From positions 1,607 to 6,966 of the forward strand of contig PFBB01000026.1 in assembly GCA_002773475.1 (NCBI GenBank): DNA of 5,360 nucleotides. Direction: 5' to 3'. Positions 1 through 5,360 of this stretch are shown piece after piece. Position 1 is the stretch's first letter. Every line of letters starts with the position of its first letter. The stretch is from Candidatus Harrisonbacteria bacterium CG10_big_fil_rev_8_21_14_0_10_44_23 (lineage in GTDB: Bacteria > Patescibacteriota > Minisyncoccia > UBA6257 > 1-14-0-10-44-23). A program made the translations under genes and the position numbers. The notes below the pieces were generated by a model that did no database searches, was not told the DNA's origin, and was given only the letters and a program-made list of their open reading frames with translations.

Positions 1-11
1 TCTAGCGTGGG

Positions 12-41
12 TTGACTTTACTGGATTATCTGATATATACT
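12..41 (+). promoter_or_regulatory. sigma70-type promoter of the nusA-hppA-tig-clpP operon
   Basis: A TTGACT hexamer at 12-17 matches five of six -35 consensus bases. Sixteen bases further on lies TATATA (34-39), preceded by TG at 31-32 in the extended -10 position. An alternative -10, TATACT (36-41), has an 18-base spacer. Either choice puts the transcription start near 46-49, giving a leader of about 60 bases before the nusA ATG at 110. No other comparable promoter was found ahead of the downstream genes, which fits one transcript. The call rests on consensus matching only. Confidence 0.7.
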
Positions 42-73
42 TTACTCATTAGAAGGTCGCTTACTCACAAGGT
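42..73 (+). repeat. imperfect tandem direct repeat in the nusA leader
   Basis: TTACTCA followed closely by AAGGT occurs twice: TTACTCA at 42-48 with AAGGT at 53-57, and TTACTCA at 61-67 with AAGGT at 69-73. The spacers between the two blocks are four bases and one base. The second unit forms the left arm and loop of the leader hairpin, and the first straddles the predicted transcription start. It may be a local duplication with no function or part of a regulatory site; the sequence alone does not decide. Confidence 0.35.
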
Positions 74-90
74 AAGTGGCTTTTTTCTTT
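56..90 (+). terminator. leader intrinsic terminator/attenuator upstream of nusA
   Basis: Bases 56-64 (GTCGCTTAC) pair with 72-80 (GTAAGTGGC) to form a nine-base-pair stem with a seven-base loop (65-71). Four pairs are G-C, three A-U and two G-U. The stem is followed immediately by six T, one C and three T (81-90). This is the architecture of an intrinsic terminator with a weak hairpin and an interrupted U tract. It lies after the promoter at 12-41 and ends 19 bases before the nusA start, so the operon transcript must pass through it. In Bacillus subtilis nusA is known to be autoregulated by NusA-stimulated termination in its own 5' UTR, without an antiterminator. The same role here is inferred from position and form. 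It could instead end transcription arriving from upstream of the window. Confidence 0.6.
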
Positions 91-109
91 AACTAAATAT
101 TTTTTAAAC

Positions 110-1444
110 ATGCTAGATCTAAAAGATTTGCAACGGGCCGTTGAGCAAGTTGCGGAAGAAAAAGGTATTGACCCTGACCGAGTTATGGAGGCAATTGAGT
201 CTTCAATTGCAGCTGCATATAAAAAGGAATACGAAAAGCGCGGCGAAATTATTAAAGCGAAGATTGATCCGAAATCTGGAAAGCTTAATTTTTGGCAAGT
301 AAAAACCGTTGTTGATGAGACAACTGTTCGGATTGTTGAAAAGACTGAGGAAGAAGAACTTGCCGAGGAAGAGGCGATAGACAAGGAAGCTCCTGAGATA
401 GAAGAAGAGGAGGAAGAAGACGAAGAAGGAAAATTACCTCGCTACAATCCGGTGCGTCACATTATGATTGATGAAGCGAAAGAAATTAAAAAGGACGCTG
501 AGCTTGGCGAGGATTTAATCTTCCCGCTCGAGACTCACGACGATTTTGGCCGAATCGCCGCCCAAGCGGCGAAGCAGGTTGTATTGCAAAAACTTCGAGA
601 GGCTGAAAGAGAGTCGATCGTGAAAGAATTTAAAGGACGAGAAGGAGAAGTCGTCAGCGGTTTGGTTCAAAGATTTGAAAGAGGGAACACCTACATTGAT
701 CTTGGGCGCGCAACTGGGGTGATGCCATACCGCGAAGGTATTCCTGGCGAGAGATACAGAATTGGAGAAAGATTAAAATTTTATATTCAAAAGGTGGACG
801 ACGAGTCACGCGTGCCGGCAATCATTTTGTCTAGAGCGGATGCCCAGTTTGTTGCAAAACTTTTTGAGGTTGAAATCCCGGAGATAACCGACGGAACGAT
901 TGAGATTATGGGAATTGCGCGAGAAGCTGGCAGCCGCACAAAGGTAGCCGTTAAGTCTAACGAAGAGGGAGTAGATCCAGTGGGGTCTTGCGTTGGGCAA
1001 CGAGGAACTAGAATTATGGCGGTTAGTAACGAGCTCGGCCAGGAAAGGATTGATGTAATCGAATATTCTGAAGATCCAGCAGAATATATTTCTGCTGCAC
1101 TTTCTCCAGCCGAAGCAGAAGAAGTAGAAATTTTGCAAAACCAGGAGGCGAGAGTGTTTGTGCCAAACGACGAGCTTTCTTTGGCAATTGGGCGTCGCGG
1201 GCAAAATGTCCGTTTAGCGGCAAAGCTAACAAGCTGGAAGATTGATGTTCGATCGATGGGTGCACCAGAGGAGGAGCAAGAAGGTGGTGTGGCTGTCGCG
1301 GAAGAGGGAGACGATTTGCCCGTAGAAGAAGTGGGGCGAAAATTGGAGCCAGAAGAAAAAACTGAAGCGAAGCCAGAAGAGAAGTCCGACGAAAAAACTG
1401 AAGCGAAAGAGGACTCAAAAGAAGCCGAAGAGGAAAATAAGTAA
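110..1444 (+). CDS. nusA: transcription termination/antitermination factor NusA
   Basis: NusA binds RNA polymerase near the RNA exit channel and promotes pausing, intrinsic termination and antitermination. The 444-residue product shows the family order: an N-terminal polymerase-binding domain (about 1-170, beginning MLDLKDLQRAVEQVAEEKGI), an S1 domain (about 174-243), then two KH domains. The first KH carries its GxxG loop at 296-299 (GQRG) and the second at 361-364 (GRRG, followed by QNVRLAAKLTSWKIDV). Two parts depart from the textbook protein. Residues 80-106 of the N-terminal domain are an insertion with 19 Asp/Glu out of 27, and residues 386-444 form a charged, low-complexity tail instead of the acidic-repeat domains of E. 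coli NusA. The ATG at 110 is the only usable start, because the frame is closed by TAG at 50-52 and has no other start codon between. There is no Shine-Dalgarno sequence; the preceding bases are A/T-rich. It is the first gene of the operon and is not beside rimP or infB as in most bacteria. Confidence 0.96.
   Translation: MLDLKDLQRAVEQVAEEKGIDPDRVMEAIESSIAAAYKKEYEKRGEIIKAKIDPKSGKLNFWQVKTVVDETTVRIVEKTEEEELAEEEAIDKEAPEIEEEEEEDEEGKLPRYNPVRHIMIDEAKEIKKDAELGEDLIFPLETHDDFGRIAAQAAKQVVLQKLREAERESIVKEFKGREGEVVSGLVQRFERGNTYIDLGRATGVMPYREGIPGERYRIGERLKFYIQKVDDESRVPAIILSRADAQFVAKLFEVEIPEITDGTIEIMGIAREAGSRTKVAVKSNEEGVDPVGSCVGQRGTRIMAVSNELGQERIDVIEYSEDPAEYISAALSPAEAEEVEILQNQEARVFVPNDELSLAIGRRGQNVRLAAKLTSWKIDVRSMGAPEEEQEGGVAVAEEGDDLPVEEVGRKLEPEEKTEAKPEEKSDEKTEAKEDSKEAEEENK
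1355..1407 (+). repeat. in-frame 17-base direct repeat in the nusA tail
   Basis: The same 17 bases (GAAAAAACTGAAGCGAA) occur at 1355-1371 and 1391-1407, exactly 36 bases apart, so both encode the EKTEAK motif (residues 416-421 and 428-433) in frame. The sequence identity, not only the peptide, is repeated, which suggests slippage or unequal duplication in this unstructured acidic/lysine-rich tail. Such tails vary in length between relatives. Confidence 0.7.
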
Positions 1445-1464
1445 TTAATTAAATAATAAATTAT

Positions 1465-3441
1465 ATGACAATAGATTATTTACTAATTCTCGCTCCAGTA
1501 GCGATTGCGATACTTTACAGTATCTATATTATTTCTTGGTTAAAGAAACAGCCAAAGGGTAACGAAAAAATGCAGGAGATCTCCCGAGCGATTCAAGAAG
1601 GATCGGCAGCATATCTAAATCGACAAACAAAAACAATAAGCATCGTAGCCTTTGTTTTGTTTCTAGTAATTGGCTTTTTCTTGTCTTGGACAACAGCTGT
1701 TGGATTTTTAATTGGAGCAATCTTTTCTGGATTGGCTGGTTATATCGGAATGAATATTGCAGTTAGGGCGAACGCTCAAACTGCTGAAGCGGCAAAGAAG
1801 GGGATTAACGCTCCACTATCTCTGGCCTTTAAAGCTGGATCAGTTACTGGATTTTTAGTAGCCGCTTTAAGTTTGTTGGCGGTTGCTGGATTTTATTTTT
1901 ACACTCACGACCTGGGTTCTTTAGTCGGACTAGCGTTTGGTTCAAGCTTAATTTCTGTGTTCGCTCGCTTGGGCGGAGGCATCTTTACTAAGGCTGCCGA
2001 TGTTGGCGCTGACCTAGTGGGTAAAGTGGAAGCTGGAATCCCAGAGGACGATGTTCGGAACCCTGCAGTTATTGCTGACAACGTCGGAGACAATGTTGGC
2101 GACTGTGCTGGTATGGCGGCGGACGTTTTTGAGACCTCGGTGGTAACCATTGTTGCAGCGATGCTTTTAGGTGCTTCGGTTTTAACCGGACCACAGATGT
2201 TATTTCCTTTGATGATTGCTTCTTCTGGAGTGCTGGCATCGGTGTTTGGCGGAATGTTCGTTAAGCTCGGGAAAAACGATTCAATAATGGGAGCTCTTTA
2301 TAAAGGGCTGACCGCAGCGATTGTTTCTGCGGCTGTACTGTTTTACTTTGTTAGCCAATATTTCTTTGGCGAAAATTCTCGAGAAGTATTCTTCTCAACT
2401 TTAATTGGTTTGGGAGTTACTGCTTTAATGGTGGTGATTACCGATTACTACACTGCAAAGAAGTTTAGACCAGTTAAATCTATTGCTAGCGCCTCAGCTT
2501 CCGGACATGGAACAAATGTAATTATGGGTTTGGCGGTTGGTATGGAGGCTACAGTAATGCCGATTCTGGTTATTGTTGCGGGAATCTTGGGAGCACATGC
2601 ATTATTTGGAATTACCGGAGTTGCATTTGCCGCTCTAGCGATGCTTTCAATTTCTGGAATAATTGTTGCAATTGATTCATTCGGACCGATCACTGACAAC
2701 GCTGGTGGAATTGCGGAAATGAGTGGTGCGGATGAAAACGTTAGAAAAATTACAGATTCATTAGACTCAGTCGGAAACACAACTAAAGCTGTAACCAAGG
2801 GTTACGCAATCGCATCTGCTGGCTTAGCAGCCTTAGTGCTATTTGCGGGTTACATTGATGAGTTGGCAAACGTTGCTAAAGGTGTGGTCTTTAGTTTAGA
2901 GGATCCAATGATTATTGCTGGACTTTTTATTGGTGGAGCAATCCCATATCTGTTTGGTGCTCAGGCAATGCGAGCAGTGAGTGATGCGGCGAGTGCGGTT
3001 ATCGATGAAGTTCGCCGACAGTTTAAGGAAATCCCTGGGATTATGAATTACACTGCAAAGCCAAACTATGGAAGGGCGGTGGATATTGTTACTAAGGCGG
3101 CACTAAAAGAAATGATTATTCCTTCAATTATTCCAGTGGTTGCAGTTATCTTGGTTGGTTGGCTATTGGGTCCAGTTGCTTTGGGCGGTCTATTGATTGG
3201 ATCAATTATCTCTGGATTGTTTGTTGCTCTATCTATGACTTCGGGGGGTGCGGCTTGGGACAATGCGAAGAAGCACATTGAAGATGGCGCGCACGGAGGA
3301 AAAGGCTCCTTGGCTCACCAAGCAGCGGTTACCGGCGACACGGTTGGCGACCCATACAAAGACACTGCCGGACCGGCAATCAACCCATTAATTAAGGTAA
3401 TTAACGTGGTAGCGCTCCTTATCGTGCCACTAATGTTCTAA
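1465..3441 (+). CDS. hppA: K+-independent membrane H+-translocating pyrophosphatase
   Basis: This integral membrane enzyme hydrolyses pyrophosphate to two phosphates and exports ions, conserving PPi energy as membrane potential. At 658 residues it has the usual bacterial length and many hydrophobic segments (for example 4-25, 57-75, 80-100, 125-147, 360-400, 550-590), consistent with the 16-helix family fold. The substrate signature DVGADLVGK is at 179-187. The catalytic block DNVGDNVGDCAGMAAD spans 205-220 with D205, D209, D213 and D220, and the semiconserved gate glutamate is E223. The DSFGPITDNAGGIAEM block is at 404-419 and the C-terminal TGDTVGDPYKDTAGP block at 623-637. After GNTT (437-440) come K441 and T444, the Lys/Thr pair diagnostic of K+-independent enzymes; K+-dependent ones have Ala and Ala/Gly there. 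K+-independent members pump protons, so H+ rather than Na+ is inferred. The start lies 20 A/T-only bases after the nusA stop, with no Shine-Dalgarno. A later ATG at 1570 would remove the first helix. Confidence 0.96.
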   Translation: MTIDYLLILAPVAIAILYSIYIISWLKKQPKGNEKMQEISRAIQEGSAAYLNRQTKTISIVAFVLFLVIGFFLSWTTAVGFLIGAIFSGLAGYIGMNIAVRANAQTAEAAKKGINAPLSLAFKAGSVTGFLVAALSLLAVAGFYFYTHDLGSLVGLAFGSSLISVFARLGGGIFTKAADVGADLVGKVEAGIPEDDVRNPAVIADNVGDNVGDCAGMAADVFETSVVTIVAAMLLGASVLTGPQMLFPLMIASSGVLASVFGGMFVKLGKNDSIMGALYKGLTAAIVSAAVLFYFVSQYFFGENSREVFFSTLIGLGVTALMVVITDYYTAKKFRPVKSIASASASGHGTNVIMGLAVGMEATVMPILVIVAGILGAHALFGITGVAFAALAMLSISGIIVAIDSFGPITDNAGGIAEMSGADENVRKITDSLDSVGNTTKAVTKGYAIASAGLAALVLFAGYIDELANVAKGVVFSLEDPMIIAGLFIGGAIPYLFGAQAMRAVSDAASAVIDEVRRQFKEIPGIMNYTAKPNYGRAVDIVTKAALKEMIIPSIIPVVAVILVGWLLGPVALGGLLIGSIISGLFVALSMTSGGAAWDNAKKHIEDGAHGGKGSLAHQAAVTGDTVGDPYKDTAGPAINPLIKVINVVALLIVPLMF

Positions 3442-4683
3442 ATGAAAAAAGATATAAAAAACTTAGGTAATTCTAAGATTGAGTTATCGGTTCACTTAAC
3501 CAAGGAAGAGTTTGAGCCATACTGGAGTAGGGCTTATGGCGCGGCGGCAAGTAAAATTGAGTTGAAGGGGTTTAGAAAGGGTGCGGCACCAAAAGAAATG
3601 GTGGACTCGGCGATTAACAAGGATAAAGTTTTCGAGGAAGCGATGAAGGAGGCAATTGGTAACACCTTAAGCCAAATTAGCAAAGAAGAGGAATGGGCGA
3701 TCATTGATCAACCCAAGGTGGAGGTAAAAGAAACTGCAGTTGATGGTGGCTTAAAGTATCAAGCGACGCTAACCGTGTTTCCCGAAATAAAGCTGGGAGA
3801 TTATAAAGCAATTGCTAAAAAAGCTTTTGGGAAAAATGAAGAAGTTGAGGTTGAAGATAAAGAAGTGAAGAAAACCATCGACTATCTTTTGGGCAGCCGC
3901 GCGAAAGAAAAATTAGTGGATCGAGAGGCTAAGAAAGGAGATTTGATTGAAGCAGATATTAAGACTACTTTTGATGGAAAACCACTTGAGGGAGCCGCTC
4001 TCTCCGGAGATAAATTTATTTTGGGAGAAAGTCGTTTTATGCCTGGTTTTGACGATAAGCTTATTGGGAAAAAGGGCGGAGAGAAGCTGACTTTTTCACT
4101 GAAAGCTCCGAAAGATTATTGGAGTAAAGAAGTTCAGGGTAAGCAATTAGATTTTGCAGTTGAGCTTAAATCAGTATTTGAAAGAGAGCTGCCAAAATTG
4201 GATGATGAATTTGCTTCCTCGCTTGGTTCTGGTTTCAAGACGGTTGCTGATCTAGAAAAGAGTATCCAAGAGGGTATAAAAACTGAGAAAAGGGAGAAGC
4301 TAAGGGAGAAGCAAAGGATTGAAATGATCGAGGGGTTGGCGAAGAACTCCAAAATGGATGTTCCGGAGGTGATGATCGAGCGAACGATTGATTCAATGGT
4401 GGCAGACATAAAAAGAATGATGCCAGAGGCTTTTAACGGAGAAAAAGCGGAAGAGGAAGAAAGAAAGGTGCGAGAGCAGTTTAGAGAGCGCGCCAAGAAA
4501 AACGTTGAGGGCAACTTAGTAATATATGAGTTGGCTAAGAAGGAGGGGATAAAACCGTCAGAAGAAGAGCTACAGAAAGCGGCAACGATGCAGGGAGTTG
4601 AATTAGAAAAATATTATGATGCGCTTTATAGCCAAATACAAAATCAAAAAGTCTTTGACTACTTGGAGGGCTTAGCTAAATAA
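3442..4683 (+). CDS. tig: trigger factor (ribosome-associated chaperone and peptidyl-prolyl isomerase)
   Basis: Trigger factor docks at the ribosomal tunnel exit and shields nascent proteins. The 413-residue product has all three parts of the family. The N-terminal ribosome-binding domain (about 1-115) carries the signature GFRKGAAP at 43-50, the loop that contacts ribosomal protein uL23. The FKBP-like isomerase domain is at about 150-246, with FILGESRFMPGFDDKLIGKK (192-211) and the closing LDFAVELKSVFERELPKL segment. The helical substrate-binding arms run from about 250 to the end and are charged. The length is slightly below the roughly 430 residues of E. coli. The ATG follows the hppA TAA with no intervening base and without a Shine-Dalgarno sequence, so reinitiation by ribosomes finishing hppA is the likely way in. 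Linkage to clpP downstream is the common bacterial tig-clpP order and supports the call. Confidence 0.96.
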   Translation: MKKDIKNLGNSKIELSVHLTKEEFEPYWSRAYGAAASKIELKGFRKGAAPKEMVDSAINKDKVFEEAMKEAIGNTLSQISKEEEWAIIDQPKVEVKETAVDGGLKYQATLTVFPEIKLGDYKAIAKKAFGKNEEVEVEDKEVKKTIDYLLGSRAKEKLVDREAKKGDLIEADIKTTFDGKPLEGAALSGDKFILGESRFMPGFDDKLIGKKGGEKLTFSLKAPKDYWSKEVQGKQLDFAVELKSVFERELPKLDDEFASSLGSGFKTVADLEKSIQEGIKTEKREKLREKQRIEMIEGLAKNSKMDVPEVMIERTIDSMVADIKRMMPEAFNGEKAEEEERKVREQFRERAKKNVEGNLVIYELAKKEGIKPSEEELQKAATMQGVELEKYYDALYSQIQNQKVFDYLEGLAK

Positions 4684-4690
4684 TAAAAAT

Positions 4691-5284
4691 ATGGAAAACC
4701 AATACCTAATACCAACAGTTTTAGAAAAAACTCATCAAGGAGAGAGAGCTTACGATATTTATTCTCGTTTATTAAAGGAGAGAATAATCTTCTTGGGGGG
4801 GCCTATAAATGACGCGGTGGCAAACCTTGTTGTGGCTCAACTGCTTTATCTAGCACACGAGGATGAAAAGAAAGACATTCAGCTATACATCGACAGCCCG
4901 GGTGGATCGGTGGTTTCTGGTATGAGTATTTACGACACAATCCAATACATCAAACCAGAGGTTTCAACTATCTGTGTTGGCATGGCCGCTTCGATGGCGG
5001 CGGTTATATTAGCAGCGGGAGCAAAGAAAAAAAGATTTGCTTTACCAAACTCGCAAGTGATGATCCACCAAGTGATGGGTGGAGCAGAGGGACAAGCCAG
5101 CGACATTGAGATTACTGCTAAACAGATAGTAAAGATCAAAGATAATCTAAACAAGATTTTAGCTAAGCACACTGGGCAGAAGGTAGATAAAGTAGAGAGA
5201 GACACGGACAGAGACTATTATATGAGTGCGAAGGAGGCGAAAGACTACGGCCTGATTGATGAGGTGATAAAGGCAAGAAGGTAG
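4691..5284 (+). CDS. clpP: ATP-dependent Clp protease proteolytic subunit ClpP
   Basis: ClpP is the cytosolic serine peptidase that assembles as a double heptameric barrel and degrades proteins unfolded by ClpX- or ClpA/C-type ATPases. The 197-residue product is full length. The catalytic triad is S101 (in GMAASMA), H126 (in MIHQ) and D175 (in the ERDTDRD block), with the same 25- and 49-residue spacing as E. coli ClpP. Other hallmarks are IDSPGGSV (67-74), the handle-region helix around 140-160, and the YGLID end (186-190). The N-terminus has a short axial-loop segment and no long propeptide. It starts seven bases after the tig stop, following a doubled TAA, and has no Shine-Dalgarno. It ends in TAG. 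The unfoldase gene clpX, often next in other bacteria, is not within the window; only 76 bases remain and they hold an inverted repeat. Confidence 0.97.
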   Translation: MENQYLIPTVLEKTHQGERAYDIYSRLLKERIIFLGGPINDAVANLVVAQLLYLAHEDEKKDIQLYIDSPGGSVVSGMSIYDTIQYIKPEVSTICVGMAASMAAVILAAGAKKKRFALPNSQVMIHQVMGGAEGQASDIEITAKQIVKIKDNLNKILAKHTGQKVDKVERDTDRDYYMSAKEAKDYGLIDEVIKARR

Positions 5285-5294
5285 AGGGGGACAA

Positions 5295-5360
5295 CCAGCC
5301 CAAGGCTTTATTGGTTTCACTGCAAAGAGCAATACTCAACCAACAAAGACCATGGGCTGG
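5295..5360 (+). terminator. long imperfect inverted repeat after clpP, probable operon terminator (cut by window edge)
   Basis: CCAGCCCA (5295-5302) pairs with TGGGCTGG (5353-5360); inside it GG/CC (5304-5305 with 5350-5351), CTTT/AAAG (5306-5309 with 5345-5348) and TTGGTT/AACCAA (5311-5316 with 5338-5343) continue the stem. That is 20 Watson-Crick pairs interrupted by two single mismatches and one bulged A (5349), closed by a 21-base loop. It begins 10 bases after the clpP stop. The placement suggests a transcription terminator or a protective 3' structure for the operon mRNA. The following bases, which would show a T tract, lie outside the window, and the arms may extend further. A small palindromic repeat element or the end of a mobile element is an alternative. 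Confidence 0.5.

Noticed and set aside
61..384. Open frame on the - strand across the nusA leader and 5' end
   Set aside because: Its serine-rich product is the complement of the acidic Glu-coding region of nusA; it has no recognisable family and overlaps a certain gene.
806..1418. Two overlapping - strand open frames opposite the 3' half of nusA
   Set aside because: Both are antisense shadows of the KH domains and charged tail, with leucine/arginine-rich composition and no domain.
1442..1467. Possible internal promoter in the A/T-only nusA-hppA spacer
   Set aside because: The spacer offers -10-like sequences by composition alone; no -35-like hexamer is suitably placed in the end of nusA.
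1570..1572. Alternative hppA start preceded by a GGGT-containing stretch
   Set aside because: It would delete the first transmembrane helix (residues 4-25), which the family retains, and the first ATG sits naturally 20 bases after nusA.
4598..4617. TTGAAT and TATTAT near the end of tig as a clpP promoter
   Set aside because: The spacer is only eight bases, far too short for a sigma70 promoter.
110..5284. Alternative genetic code with TGA as glycine (SR1/Gracilibacteria)
   Set aside because: All four genes are full length under the standard code and contain no in-frame TGA.
5285..5360. tRNA or small structured RNA gene after clpP
   Set aside because: The segment folds as one long hairpin, with no cloverleaf arms, no GGTTCAAATCC-like T arm and no CCA-type end.

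Overview
The window holds four complete, tightly packed genes on the + strand: nusA (transcription termination/antitermination factor), hppA (membrane proton-pumping pyrophosphatase), tig (trigger factor chaperone) and clpP (protease subunit). They are preceded by a recognisable promoter and leader, and followed by a long imperfect inverted repeat that runs to the last base of the window. The intergenic gaps are 20, 0 and 7 bases, so the four genes read as one operon. I see no mobile element, CRISPR array, tRNA or rRNA, and no gene-free stretch longer than about 110 bases.

Organism: a bacterium using the standard code, since all four frames are intact without reading TGA as sense and all stops are TAA or TAG. 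The best guess is a member of the Candidate Phyla Radiation (Patescibacteria, Parcubacteria-like). The reasons are nusA separated from its usual rimP/infB neighbours, a single-copy-style housekeeping cluster with minimal spacers, no Shine-Dalgarno sequence ahead of any of the four starts, a NusA with an acidic insertion and no C-terminal acidic repeat domains, and a K+-independent H+-pyrophosphatase. This is inference from gene content and style; no marker in the window proves it.

Layout: bases 1-109 contain a sigma70-type promoter (TTGACT, then an extended TGaTATATA). Just downstream is a short G-U-containing hairpin followed directly by a T tract interrupted by one C, ending 19 bases before the nusA start. 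That is the layout of an intrinsic terminator inside the nusA leader, and its weak hairpin and broken U tract are what is described for NusA-dependent terminators. Bases 110-1444 are nusA, 1465-3441 hppA, 3442-4683 tig and 4691-5284 clpP. Bases 5285-5360 contain the inverted repeat, probably the operon terminator or a structured 3' end.

How the parts may work together: NusA acts on elongating RNA polymerase, trigger factor receives nascent chains at the ribosome exit, and ClpP degrades proteins delivered by an AAA+ partner that is not in this window. HppA hydrolyses pyrophosphate, a by-product of RNA, protein and nucleotide synthesis, and turns it into membrane potential. If the leader terminator works, NusA level would set transcription of the whole four-gene unit, linking a chaperone, a protease and a PPi-driven pump to NusA feedback. 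This is the most interesting hypothesis in the window.
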